A DNA stretch of 64,000 nucleotides, from positions 1 to 64,000 of the forward strand of contig NZ_VWNB01000014.1 of NCBI RefSeq assembly GCF_013387475.1, in the 5' to 3' direction. The DNA comes from Mariprofundus sp. KV (GTDB lineage Bacteria > Pseudomonadota > Zetaproteobacteria > Mariprofundales > Mariprofundaceae). Below, in pieces: positions 1 through 8,326 of this stretch; the stretch's first letter is position 1; the number at the start of each line of letters is the position of its first letter. The notes beneath the pieces are model-generated. The model saw only the letters and a list, made by a program, of their open reading frames with translations. It did not search any database and was not told where the DNA came from. The position numbers and the translations under genes are program-made.

Positions 1-198
1 AAACGGATAAACCACCCGATCAAAGCCAATCAGGCGATGATCGGGGGATAAATAAGCAAGTTTGCCAAAATTCGCGCTCGAAACAGGGGCGAGGAAAAAT
101 AATCAGGGGTTATTCAGAGCATCCCTAGGAGTTAATCGGGTTCATGTCGCATCCGGGTTGCAGGCTATGCAGTATTTAACAATCTTAATTCAACCTTA
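1..198. other. leading intergenic stretch with no recognised gene
   Basis: I see no convincing reading frame, tRNA or terminator on either strand here. It precedes the iscR promoter and may be the far upstream region of that operon or the tail of a gene outside the window. Confidence 0.5.
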
Positions 199-223
199 AT
201 ACTTGACTAAAAAGGTCGGCTTT
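199..223 (+). promoter_or_regulatory. IscR type 1 operator in front of iscR
   Basis: The 25 bases from 199 match the published IscR type 1 consensus (ATASYYGACTRWWWYAGTCRRSTAT written as two halves around a W-rich centre) at about 22 positions; the half sites are CTTGACT and GGTCGGC. A TTGACT hexamer (203-208) and a TATAAT hexamer (223-228) lie in or next to it, with a short 14-bp spacer. In Escherichia coli such a site lets holo-IscR repress its own operon, so autoregulation is inferred here. Confidence 0.65.
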
Positions 224-268
224 ATAATATCCGACCTTTTCACAAGGTTATTGTATCAGGAGGTTGAT

Positions 269-766
269 ATGCGATTAACAAGTAAAGGACGTTATGCTGT
301 CTCTGCGATGGTGGATCTGAATAAGCAGCAGACACAGGGGCCGGTGACGCTGGCTGCCATCTCCGAACGCCAGTTTATTTCACTCTCATATCTGGAACAG
401 CTGTTTCGTCGTCTGCGTGAATCGGGCCTGGTTCGTTCCGTGCGTGGTCCCGGTGGCGGTTATCTGTTGGCTAAAGAGCCTGTAAATATTTCCGTTGCCG
501 ATATTATTCGTGCTGTAAATGAGCCGGTTCGCACCACGATGTGCGAAAATGGTGTGCGCGGCTGCCATCGCGGTAACCGCTGTGACACCCATCAGCTGTG
601 GGAGTCACTCGGGCAGCATATCTACCGTTTCCTAGATGCGGTAAGTCTTGATCAGGTCTGCAATGAGGATGTCTTCCTTAATAATGTGGAACTGGGTGAC
701 GTTCAAAACTATATTCTCAAGCCTGAAGTACACGAAGCGAAGGTGAATATTGCATCGATATCTTGA
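269..766 (+). CDS. iscR: Rrf2-family Fe-S cluster regulator IscR
   Basis: A 165-residue transcription factor that senses [2Fe-2S] cluster supply and controls Fe-S assembly genes. The N-terminal winged helix opens with MRLTSKGRYAV and includes the PGGGYLL wing. The cluster ligands of the family are visible as C92, C99, C105 and H108 (spacing C-x6-C-x5-C-x2-H). The ATG at 269 is chosen because AGGAGG sits at 258-263 and homologues begin with this motif; a longer frame from 203 would run through the operator. It is the first gene of an operon with the cysteine desulfurase and A-type carrier, and the IscR site just upstream suggests feedback control. The stop overlaps the next start by 17 bases. 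Confidence 0.95.
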   Translation: MRLTSKGRYAVSAMVDLNKQQTQGPVTLAAISERQFISLSYLEQLFRRLRESGLVRSVRGPGGGYLLAKEPVNISVADIIRAVNEPVRTTMCENGVRGCHRGNRCDTHQLWESLGQHIYRFLDAVSLDQVCNEDVFLNNVELGDVQNYILKPEVHEAKVNIASIS

Positions 767-1886
767 CTGTAACGCCACATACCCACAGCTAAAAGAGAGC
801 CTTGAGGCCATGACCGAAGCGGCCATGGCAGCACCGGGTAACCCCTCCAGCCTGCACTGGGCAGGCAGGGCTGCGCGCCGTATTGTCGATGACGCCAGAG
901 ACAGGCTGGCTGCATTTGTCGGCACAGAGGCTGGTAGTGTTGTCTATACATCAGGAGGCACAGAGGCGAATAACATCGCGATCCATAGTGTCCTCGCCGC
1001 CAGTAAGCCGGGGCAGATTGTCACAACAGCTATTGAGCACCCGGCAGTACTCAAGCCGCTGGAGAGATTTGTTGCAGCCAACCCTGAATGGGAGCTGGTG
1101 AAGGTGCGTCCTGATGCAACGGGCGTGGTCAGCGTTGAGAGTCTGAAAGCTGTGATCAGGGATGAGACCCGTCTGGTCTGTATGATGTATGCCAATAACG
1201 AGAGTGGAGCAATACAGCCGGTTGAAGCGGTAGCTGCGATGTGCAGAGAAAATCGTATTCCGATGCTGGTGGATGCGGTGCAGATGCTGGGTAAACAAGC
1301 GTTACGCTTTAATGATCTTGGTATCGACTTTATGAGTATATCCGCGCACAAGATCGGTGGCCCCAAAGGTATTGGCGCACTGCTGGTACGCAGAGGTGTA
1401 AAGCTTACAGAGTTGACTCCCGGTGGTGGTCAGGAGCGTGGTCGTCGTTCAGGTACTGAGAATGTGCCGGCCATTGCCGGTTTCTCGGCTGCGCTGGGCA
1501 GAGTGGATTTCAGTGTCTGTGCAGCGGTGCGTGATCTCTTTGAGCGTGAGTTGCAGAGACGCCTGCCAAAGGCCGAAGTGGTTGCAGCTGCTGCGCTGCG
1601 CACAGCCAACACCTCTCTGGTGATTCTGCCCGGCCTTGATGGCGAAACGCTGTTGATGCAACTGGATCTGGCCGGTTTTGCGGTGGCTTCCGGTTCGGCC
1701 TGCTCTTCAGGCAAGCGGGAACCTTCGCATGTACTGCTGGCGATGGGAGCATCTGAGCTGAAGGCGAGAAGCTCTCTGCGTGTCAGTTTTGGCCCTGGAA
1801 ATGGCAGCGATGACGCTATCGCTTTGGTTGAAGCGCTGGTGGCAGCCGATCAGCGACTTAAAAAAATGGCAGGCATGGCAGTATGA
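750..1886 (+). CDS. iscS: IscS/NifS-type cysteine desulfurase
   Basis: A PLP-dependent enzyme that takes sulfur from L-cysteine and delivers it as persulfide for Fe-S assembly. The PLP lysine is K201 in SAHKIGGPKG, and the mobile-loop catalytic cysteine is C318 in GSACSSGKREPSHV, the group I (NifS/IscS) signature. Length 378 residues is a little short of classical IscS (about 404). The start is a TTG at 750 inside the end of iscR (17-bp overlap), giving the expected MHRYLDCNAT opening; translational coupling to iscR is likely. An IscA-type carrier follows with a 4-bp overlap, but no iscU or hscBA is seen nearby, so NifS-like is an alternative name. Confidence 0.92.
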   Translation: MHRYLDCNATYPQLKESLEAMTEAAMAAPGNPSSLHWAGRAARRIVDDARDRLAAFVGTEAGSVVYTSGGTEANNIAIHSVLAASKPGQIVTTAIEHPAVLKPLERFVAANPEWELVKVRPDATGVVSVESLKAVIRDETRLVCMMYANNESGAIQPVEAVAAMCRENRIPMLVDAVQMLGKQALRFNDLGIDFMSISAHKIGGPKGIGALLVRRGVKLTELTPGGGQERGRRSGTENVPAIAGFSAALGRVDFSVCAAVRDLFERELQRRLPKAEVVAAAALRTANTSLVILPGLDGETLLMQLDLAGFAVASGSACSSGKREPSHVLLAMGASELKARSSLRVSFGPGNGSDDAIALVEALVAADQRLKKMAGMAV

Positions 1887-2227
1887 GTGGTGTGATGGAA
1901 AACATGGATATTGAACTGACTGAATCGGCAGTGGCCCGGATTAGAGAGATTCTCAGCGCAGAGGGCAAACATGGTTTGAGGTTGGCGGTAAAAGCGGCAG
2001 GCTGTTCTGGTCTTGAGTATGTGATGGAGACCGTTAATAGCCCTGAAAGCGGCGACCTCGAAAAAGCCTGTGAGGGTTTTACCCTCTATGTGGATGCTGA
2101 CTCCTACAGCACAGCATTGAAGGGACTTAAACTCGATTTTCAGAAGGACCTTCTCTCATCGGCCTTTATCTATCAGAACCCGAATCAGAAAGGTGCCTGC
2201 GGCTGCGGCGTTTCATTCTCTGTCTGA
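1883..2227 (+). CDS. A-type Fe-S carrier (HesB/IscA/ErpA family)
   Basis: A 114-residue A-type carrier that receives Fe-S clusters and passes them to apo-proteins. The three ligand cysteines are present: C41 in KAAGCSGLEY and C106/C108 in the C-terminal GACGCGVSF. The ATG overlaps the cysteine desulfurase stop in an ATGA arrangement, so it is the third gene of the operon. I cannot tell from sequence whether it acts as IscA, SufA or ErpA, so no symbol is given. Confidence 0.9.
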   Translation: MSGVMENMDIELTESAVARIREILSAEGKHGLRLAVKAAGCSGLEYVMETVNSPESGDLEKACEGFTLYVDADSYSTALKGLKLDFQKDLLSSAFIYQNPNQKGACGCGVSFSV

Positions 2228-2310
2228 ATTGGCAATCTGCACTTAACAATTCAAATTGAATTAATCCGGCTGGCCTCATAGCCTGAGTGCCAGCAAATGA
2301 GGGGGCATCT

Positions 2311-2844
2311 ATGTCAAATGTACTTTTATCAATTTCCGGCCACGATCGTGCGGGCATTGTTCGGGATGTGGCCGAATCGATGCTGCATCTGAACGCCAAT
2401 ATTGAGGACTCCTCGATGACTGCGCTGCGCGGCCGTTTTACCATGATGATGATTGTGCAGCTGCCGGAGGATAGAAGCCTGGGTGAGTTAAAGGCCGCCC
2501 TTGCCGAGCTTGAGCAGCGCACGCGTCTGACAGTGCAGTCACAGGTGATCAGCGATGAAGAGGCCTCCAGGCAGGCGATGGAACCGGATCATGTGATTAC
2601 CGTGCATGGTGCTGATGCGGTGGGTATTGTCTATGCAGTCACCGATGCGCTGGCAAAATCTGATGTCTCTATTGTGGATGTGTCGACCCAGTCGCGTGAG
2701 TCAGCCGATGGCGATGTCTATATGATGGTGCTTGAGGTGAGAGCCGCATCACAGAGTGAAGCGATGCTGGCAGCCATGAAAGATGTGGCGGCCAAACGTG
2801 ATGTCGATATTGAAGTGCATGCGCTGGATGATGCCGTTCTCTAA
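2311..2844 (+). CDS. two-ACT-domain protein, GcvR-like regulator
   Basis: About 177 residues, with two consecutive ACT domains: one near residues 1-85 (opening SNVLLSISGHDRAGIVRDV) and a second near 92-175 (HVITVHGADAVGIVYAVTD). This matches the glycine cleavage repressor GcvR family, which binds small ligands and partner regulators and not DNA directly. The ATG at 2311 has a G-rich ribosome site (about 2300-2305) and begins exactly at the first ACT strand; an in-frame GTG at 2287 is less likely. No GcvA or gcv genes are visible nearby, so the ligand is unknown. Confidence 0.75.
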   Translation: MSNVLLSISGHDRAGIVRDVAESMLHLNANIEDSSMTALRGRFTMMMIVQLPEDRSLGELKAALAELEQRTRLTVQSQVISDEEASRQAMEPDHVITVHGADAVGIVYAVTDALAKSDVSIVDVSTQSRESADGDVYMMVLEVRAASQSEAMLAAMKDVAAKRDVDIEVHALDDAVL

Positions 2845-2875
2845 CTGATCACAGTTAGGTTCTTCTCTATTTGTC

Positions 2876-3370
2876 GTGACTTTTGCAATCCTGAAAAATC
2901 CGGATACGCGTCTTCGCCGCAAGGCTGAAGCGGTGGAATCGTTTGATGATAAGTTGATGCAGTTCTTTGAACAGCTGGAGGCGACAATGCGCGCCGGTCC
3001 CGGTGGTGTCGGTATTGCTGCTCCGCAGGTGGGTGAAAACCTCAGACTTGTCGTTGTCGATTGCAGCCAAAGTTTGCGCCCATGCAAAAACCATGGTCTG
3101 CTCTATCTGGCCAATCCGAAGATTGAATCCCGAGAGGGTGAATCTCTGGGGCGCGAGGGTTGTCTCTCTGTTCCCGACTGGGTTGGTATGGTGCCACGAG
3201 CAAAAAATATCACGCTCAGCTACGATGATCTGCACGGCAATCGCCAAACCCTAGAAGCGACCGGCTTTGAAGCGCGCGTCATTCAGCATGAGGTTGATCA
3301 TCTGGATGGAGTCCTGTTTATTGATCGCATTGTATCGAGCAAAGGCCTGGTCAGACGTCTGAGTTCCTAG
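2876..3370 (+). CDS. def: peptide deformylase
   Basis: A metalloenzyme that removes the N-formyl group from nascent proteins. All three family motifs are present: GVGIAAPQVG, EGCLSVP (metal cysteine) and QHEVDHLDG (HExxH metal histidines and catalytic glutamate). At 164 residues it has normal length. The start is a GTG at 2876 giving MTFAILKNPDTRL, with no strong ribosome site. It is not next to fmt, as it is in many genomes, but sits between an ACT regulator and a lipoprotein. Confidence 0.95.
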   Translation: MTFAILKNPDTRLRRKAEAVESFDDKLMQFFEQLEATMRAGPGGVGIAAPQVGENLRLVVVDCSQSLRPCKNHGLLYLANPKIESREGESLGREGCLSVPDWVGMVPRAKNITLSYDDLHGNRQTLEATGFEARVIQHEVDHLDGVLFIDRIVSSKGLVRRLSS

Positions 3371-3466
3371 GTTTAAAACCACCTTGCGGATTGGGTATCT
3401 TCTGCTTTACTAAGATGAAATCGGCATGATTGCTATGCTTGATATCTAAAGTAATTGGGAGAGGAA

Positions 3467-3754
3467 ATGAAAAAAACGATTGTTTTACTTGCGATGCTGG
3501 GATTGTCCGCTTGTGCAACACAGACCTATCATATCAATGGTGGCAGTGCATCTGAACCAACTAAAGATCAGATGCAGAGCTTTTTTATCTCGGGTCTTGG
3601 GCAAGAGCAGGAGATGGATGCCGCGGCGATTTGTGGCGGTGCAGATAAGGTTGTTAAAGTCGCATCTAAACATGAGCTTATTGATGGTGTCATCGGTGTT
3701 ATTAGCTTTGGAATCTATACACCAAGACATGCCAAGGTTTACTGTAAAAAATAA
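3467..3754 (+). CDS. bor: Bor-family lipoprotein
   Basis: A 95-residue lipoprotein with a type II signal peptide and lipobox LSAC (lipidated C16). The mature part follows the lambda Bor protein closely: a SFFISGLGQ block, DAAAICGG, then FGIYTPRHAKVYC near the C terminus, with the paired cysteines of the family. Bor of phage lambda is an outer-membrane lysogenic conversion protein linked to serum resistance; its role in a free-living bacterium is unknown. The ATG at 3467 has GGGAGAGG about 3 bases upstream, preferred over an in-frame GTG/TTG-type start at 3455. A strong terminator follows, and no other phage gene is visible. Confidence 0.8.
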   Translation: MKKTIVLLAMLGLSACATQTYHINGGSASEPTKDQMQSFFISGLGQEQEMDAAAICGGADKVVKVASKHELIDGVIGVISFGIYTPRHAKVYCKK

Positions 3755-3772
3755 TTGGCTTTTGCTGTTTTG

Positions 3773-3802
3773 AAAAAGGGGTGGCTATTGCCGCCCCTTT
3801 TT
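3773..3802 (+). terminator. intrinsic terminator after the Bor-family gene
   Basis: A GC-rich hairpin with arms GGGGTGGC and GCCGCCCC flanked by A and T runs lies 20 bases after the stop codon. It separates this gene from mutM, which starts at 3821. Confidence 0.85.
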
Positions 3803-3820
3803 ATTGAGTAGTATTCGCAG

Positions 3821-4636
3821 ATGCCAGAGCTTCCAGAAGTAGAAACAGTCCGAGCCGGACTTGAACCACTGTTGATGAATCGAACGATCAGTGCTGTAAG
3901 CTGTTTTCGGCAGCAGCTTCGCTATCCGTTGCCTGATCTCTCCGGATTGGTCGGGCAGCAAATTGTCGCTGTTGCGAGAAGATCAAAGTATCTGCTGTTG
4001 CAGCTGGATAGTGATCAGATTCTGGTCTGGCATCTGGGTATGACCGGTCAGTTTCACATGTTGTCAGAAGCCAGCGAGAAGGGGGCCCATGAGCATGTGC
4101 GCATTGATCTCGCTGATGGACAGAGTCTGCGCTATCGTGATGCCAGACGTTTTGGCTATGCGGGCCTGATCCGTGCGGAGCAACTGCTTTCACATCCGTG
4201 GTTTGCCAAGCTGGGGCCGGAGCCGTTGAGTGAAGCGTTTGATAGCAGTCATTTGGCTGGCGTTTGTCAGGCGCGCAAAGCGCCGATTAAAACAGTCATT
4301 ATGGATGCTGCCAATGTGGTTGGTGTCGGTAATATATATGCGGCTGAATCACTGTTTCGGGCGGGTATTCATCCGGCCAGAGCTGCAGGCAGGGTATCCA
4401 AAATAAGATTGGCGTTGTTAACGGATTCGATCAAGCAGGTGTTGGCAGAGGCGATTGCAGCAGGTGGCAGCACGATCAGCGATTTTGTCAAAGCCGATGG
4501 CAAACCGGGTTATTTTGCACACAGTTTTCAGGTGTATGGTCGGGAGGGGGAGGCCTGTTTTCTCTGTGAAAAACAGATTAAACGCATGGTGCAGGCAGGT
4601 CGAAGCTCATTTTACTGTCCCGCTTGCCAACACTAA
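3821..4636 (+). CDS. mutM: formamidopyrimidine-DNA glycosylase
   Basis: A DNA repair glycosylase/AP lyase that removes 8-oxoguanine and formamidopyrimidines. The N terminus MPELPEVETV carries the catalytic proline and glutamate exposed after removal of Met1. The helix-two-turn-helix and the C-terminal zinc finger (CFLCEK then YCPACQH, four cysteines) are intact. At 271 residues it is full length. It starts right after the Bor terminator and is probably transcribed on its own. Confidence 0.97.
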   Translation: MPELPEVETVRAGLEPLLMNRTISAVSCFRQQLRYPLPDLSGLVGQQIVAVARRSKYLLLQLDSDQILVWHLGMTGQFHMLSEASEKGAHEHVRIDLADGQSLRYRDARRFGYAGLIRAEQLLSHPWFAKLGPEPLSEAFDSSHLAGVCQARKAPIKTVIMDAANVVGVGNIYAAESLFRAGIHPARAAGRVSKIRLALLTDSIKQVLAEAIAAGGSTISDFVKADGKPGYFAHSFQVYGREGEACFLCEKQIKRMVQAGRSSFYCPACQH

Positions 4637-4814
4637 AAGAGAAGGGCTCTCCTAATCCCGTGAAAAAGATCGGCTGGGCGGTTAAGATGCGCCGATAATT
4701 TATTAGAGAGTGAAAACCTCATCCATGAAGTTTTCACAACGCACTTCCATGGTCTGCACGGTGTGCTGAACGATGAAGCTCGCGTGCAGGATGAGGATGG
4801 CAACCGGAGGCATA

Positions 4815-6521
4815 GTGAAACAGGCTTTAGAACAGGCACTGCAGCAGGCGTTGGATCTGTTGCTCAAGGATATAGAGGGTGCAGAGTCGCCAGAGGTGCA
4901 ACTGACACGCACCAAGAGCAGGGAACATGGTGATTATGCGACCAATGCGGCGATGCCGCTGGCGCGCCTGCTTAAGCGAAGCCCGCAACAGATCGCAGCA
5001 TCGATTCTTGAACTGGTCATCTGGCCGGATGCGGTTGAGTCAGCCGAAATCGCAGGCCCCGGTTTTATCAATATCCGTCTGAAACAGGCCAGTGAAGCAG
5101 GTGTGCTGAAGACCATCCTGATCGCTGGCGATGATTACGGTCGTGTGCCGCTTGATGAGAAGGCGGAGAAGGTGAATCTAGAATTTGTCTCTGCCAATCC
5201 AACTGGCCCGATGCATGTCGGCCATGCCCGTGGTGCGGTGGTGGGTGATGTGTTGGGTCGTCTGCTGGCAATGTGCGGGCGCAATGTGCACCGCGAATAT
5301 TATATCAATGATGCCGGCGCCCAGATCGGAGTGCTGGCTGAATCGGTATGGCTGCGCATGCGTGAGTTGCAGGGTGAAACCATTGAGTTGCCTGAATCGG
5401 CCTATCCCGGTGATTACGTCATCGAAATTGCTAAAGAGATTCTCGAGCATATCGATTTCCACGCCCTGATCGCTATGGATGATGAGGCGCGGACAGCACT
5501 GCTGGGTCGCGAATCTGTGGCCGCCAATATGGCGATGATCCGTGAAGATCTTGGCGCACTGAATATCGCTTTTGATCTCTACTTTTCAGAGAGCGGGCTG
5601 CATGACTCCGGCCGTGTGCTGGAGTTGATCGAGAAACTCAAAGCCGATGGGATTGTCTATCCCGGCACGCTGCCGCCGCCAAAAGGTAAAGAGGTGACTG
5701 ATTATCAGCCGGTAGAGCAGCTGCTGTTCAGAACAACCGATTTTGGTGATGACGTGGATCGACCACTGGCCAAACAGGATGGTACACCTACCTATTTTGC
5801 TGCCGATATCGCCTACCATGTCGATAAATTCCAGCGTGGATTTGGACGTATGATTGATGTCTGGGGCGCTGATCATGGTGGTTATGTCACCCGTGTGCAG
5901 GCGGCGATGAAAGCGCTGACAGGGCTTGAGGCCCAGCCGGATGTGCTGCTGGTGCAGATGGTCAATCTCACCCGTGATGGCAAGCCGGTGCGCATGTCCA
6001 AACGTGCAGGTACCTTTGTTACGCTGCGTGAAGTGGTGGATGAGGTGGGGGCGGATGCTGTTCGTTTCAACTTTATGACCCGCAGGGTAGAGAGTCAGCT
6101 CGATTTCGATCTTGAGGTGGCCAAGAAGAAGAACGATGAGAACCCGGTCTATTATGTTCAGTACGCCTATGCCCGTGTCTGCGCCATTCTGCGTAAGGCA
6201 GAGGAGGAGGGCGTCGTGTTCGGTGATCTGCAGGATGTGGATGTTTCCGTGCTTACCTCACATGAAGAGCAGCGCCTGATCTCCCATCTGCTGGCTTACC
6301 CTGAAGCGCTGAAAAGCGCGGCAGATAAGCTGGAGGCCTACCGCATTGCAACCTTCACCATGCGACTGGCTGCCGATTTCCATAGCTTCTATCACAAGCA
6401 TCGTGTGGTGACCGATGATGCTACCCTGACGGCGGCTCGCCTGCTGCTGGCCAAAGCGGTTGCGCAGGTGATTCGCAACGCCCTGGCAGTGCTTGGTGTC
6501 TCTGCTCCGGAGCGCATGTGA
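4815..6521 (+). CDS. argS: arginyl-tRNA synthetase
   Basis: A class I synthetase of 568 residues that charges tRNA-Arg. The HIGH-type motif is HVGH in ANPTGPMHVGHARGA and the KMSKS-type motif is RMSKR. The N-terminal additional domain and the C-terminal anticodon-binding (DALR) domain are present. I chose the GTG at 4815 because CCGGAGG (4804-4810) is properly spaced and the product begins KQALEQALQQ like homologues; an in-frame ATG at 4773 has no ribosome site. The SPOR-domain gene follows 31 bases later. Confidence 0.95.
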   Translation: MKQALEQALQQALDLLLKDIEGAESPEVQLTRTKSREHGDYATNAAMPLARLLKRSPQQIAASILELVIWPDAVESAEIAGPGFINIRLKQASEAGVLKTILIAGDDYGRVPLDEKAEKVNLEFVSANPTGPMHVGHARGAVVGDVLGRLLAMCGRNVHREYYINDAGAQIGVLAESVWLRMRELQGETIELPESAYPGDYVIEIAKEILEHIDFHALIAMDDEARTALLGRESVAANMAMIREDLGALNIAFDLYFSESGLHDSGRVLELIEKLKADGIVYPGTLPPPKGKEVTDYQPVEQLLFRTTDFGDDVDRPLAKQDGTPTYFAADIAYHVDKFQRGFGRMIDVWGADHGGYVTRVQAAMKALTGLEAQPDVLLVQMVNLTRDGKPVRMSKRAGTFVTLREVVDEVGADAVRFNFMTRRVESQLDFDLEVAKKKNDENPVYYVQYAYARVCAILRKAEEEGVVFGDLQDVDVSVLTSHEEQRLISHLLAYPEALKSAADKLEAYRIATFTMRLAADFHSFYHKHRVVTDDATLTAARLLLAKAVAQVIRNALAVLGVSAPERM

Positions 6522-6552
6522 GGCTGTTGATCATTTCGCACAGGGGTCATTG

Positions 6553-7263
6553 ATGGCGCGTGATTTTGCCAAGGTGGCGGCACCTGCACGCTCGGTGAAG
6601 AAGAGAGAGGGCGGTTCAATACTCTCTGTTCTGGGCATCGTTGTTATAGCCGGACTCTGCTTTGCGGCGGGTTTCTGGCTGGGTGGCAATCAGAATCAGC
6701 CGGCAACCGATGGCATCTCACGCTCCGATCTTGAGGCGGTGCGCAGCCAGCTTGAGAAGAAGGGTTCAGAAGCCGATGTGTTACAGGCCAAAATCGAAAC
6801 CCTGCAGGATCAGGTTGCGCAGTGGAAAGCTAAGGCCGGTGCCGGTGCACATACCAAAGTGGGGGATCTGAAATTTTATCAGGAGCTGCCCAAACAGTCG
6901 GTGACCCCCTCTTCTGTGCCTGATTCAAATCCGGCTGCGGCAAGGCCAATGGGACAAACAGTTGAGGTTGCGGCGCCAGGCCGAGCTCCGGCTGCCCCGG
7001 TGATTGATGCCAGCACCGCTGATCATGTCACTTACCGTGTTCAGCTGGGTTCGTTCAAAACGCGCGATGAGGCAGCCTCATTGCAGTTGAAGCTGATGAA
7101 GGCCGGTTTCACCGCTTTTATACATAGCGTCAATCTGCCCGATCGTGGTCAGTGGTTCAGGGTCTATGCCGGCCCGTACGCGAACAAAGATCTGGCCAGT
7201 GATGCGGTGCGCCATATTCAGGAGAAGATGAAGATCAGAGGTCTGCTTGTTCGTGAAGGCTGA
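6553..7263 (+). CDS. SPOR-domain cell envelope protein
   Basis: About 236 residues. A short cytoplasmic N terminus is followed by one membrane segment (roughly residues 25-45, LGIVVIAGLCFAAGFWLGG), a coiled-coil linker (about 60-95), an Ala/Pro-rich stretch, and a C-terminal SPOR domain (about 155-235, from YRVQLGSF). SPOR domains bind denuded peptidoglycan at division sites, so a FtsN/DedD-like role is inferred. The ATG at 6553 was chosen over the track start in the end of argS. It lies between argS and a cell-wall sugar kinase and overlaps that gene slightly, suggesting an operon. Confidence 0.85.
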   Translation: MARDFAKVAAPARSVKKREGGSILSVLGIVVIAGLCFAAGFWLGGNQNQPATDGISRSDLEAVRSQLEKKGSEADVLQAKIETLQDQVAQWKAKAGAGAHTKVGDLKFYQELPKQSVTPSSVPDSNPAAARPMGQTVEVAAPGRAPAAPVIDASTADHVTYRVQLGSFKTRDEAASLQLKLMKAGFTAFIHSVNLPDRGQWFRVYAGPYANKDLASDAVRHIQEKMKIRGLLVREG

Positions 7264-8236
7264 GCGGGATCTGCAGCGCAAGCACTGGCTGGATGATACG
7301 CTTGATGGTGCTTATCAGGTCGCACCCCTGGCCGGAGATGCATCGTTTCGCCGCTACTTTCGGGTTGAGGATAGTCAGCGTCACTATGTATTGATGGATG
7401 CGCCGCCTCCCCATGAAGATGTCTCCCTGTTTCTGGCTGTGCGCAGCTGGTTTGTGCGTGCCGGTATCCGTGTCTCAGAGATGTTTGCCGAGGATCTTGA
7501 GCAGGGTTTTCTGCTCATGGAGGATTTTGGTGATCTGACCTGGGCCGGTTGCTGTGAGGCAGCGGCAGATATGGATCCACTATTTGTCGATGGTTTGCGT
7601 CAGTTGCATCTGCTGCAGGCCTCTGATCCGGAAATGGCGCTGCCGCTTTTTGATGTGGCGAGAATGCGACGCGAGTGTGATCTCTATCTCGACTGGTACC
7701 TGCCAAAGGTAGCCGGCCTCGAGCCGACTGCTGACCAGCGAGAGCAGTTTCATCACGCTCTGAGCGATAGCGTGGAGAGCATTGCCAAACTGCCGCTGGT
7801 GCCGGTGCATCTGGACTACCATAGCCGCAACCTGATGCTTCCCGCCGGTGAGCTGCCACTGGGTATGATCGATTATCAGGATGCCGTGATGGGGCCTGTA
7901 ACCTACGATCTGGCCTCACTGCTTTATGACTGTTATCAGGACTACCCCGAAGCGCAGCGCAGAGCCTGGAGCCGTCACTTTTTTGAAGCTTTGCCGCAGG
8001 ATTTGGCCGCCAGCTTCTCCGGATTTGATGACTGGCACCGAAAACTGCGCATCACAGCACTGCAGCGCCATATCAAGGCGATCGGTATTTTCGGGCGACT
8101 GGCGCACCGGGATGGCAAAAAACAGTTTCTCACGGAGATACCTCTGACCAGAAAACATCTGCGCGAAGAGATGCAGCTCTTAGGCATGCATAGGGAGCAG
8201 TTTCCACTGCTTTACACTGAACCGTCCAACAGCTGA
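7247..8236 (+). CDS. AmgK-like aminoglycoside-phosphotransferase-fold sugar kinase
   Basis: About 329 residues of the APH/ChoK kinase fold. The Brenner motif is HLDYHSRNLM and the metal motif is IDYQDAVMGP followed by TYDLASLLYDCY, which is the pattern of N-acetylmuramate/GlcNAc kinase AmgK of peptidoglycan recycling. The start is uncertain between TTG 7247 and GTG 7253; AGAGG at 7237-7241 could serve either. It overlaps the SPOR gene by 17 bases. The usual partner murU (nucleotidyltransferase) is not visible here, so the pathway assignment rests on the kinase alone. Confidence 0.75.
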   Translation: MFVKAERDLQRKHWLDDTLDGAYQVAPLAGDASFRRYFRVEDSQRHYVLMDAPPPHEDVSLFLAVRSWFVRAGIRVSEMFAEDLEQGFLLMEDFGDLTWAGCCEAAADMDPLFVDGLRQLHLLQASDPEMALPLFDVARMRRECDLYLDWYLPKVAGLEPTADQREQFHHALSDSVESIAKLPLVPVHLDYHSRNLMLPAGELPLGMIDYQDAVMGPVTYDLASLLYDCYQDYPEAQRRAWSRHFFEALPQDLAASFSGFDDWHRKLRITALQRHIKAIGIFGRLAHRDGKKQFLTEIPLTRKHLREEMQLLGMHREQFPLLYTEPSNS

Positions 8237-8326
8237 CCTTGTATGTCATGGTGCTTTGCGTAGGGTCGCACCCCTAAAATGGGGCTGGTGGCAGGTTAAG
8301 CCGGTTTTTCAAGCAAGGAGAGCTAC

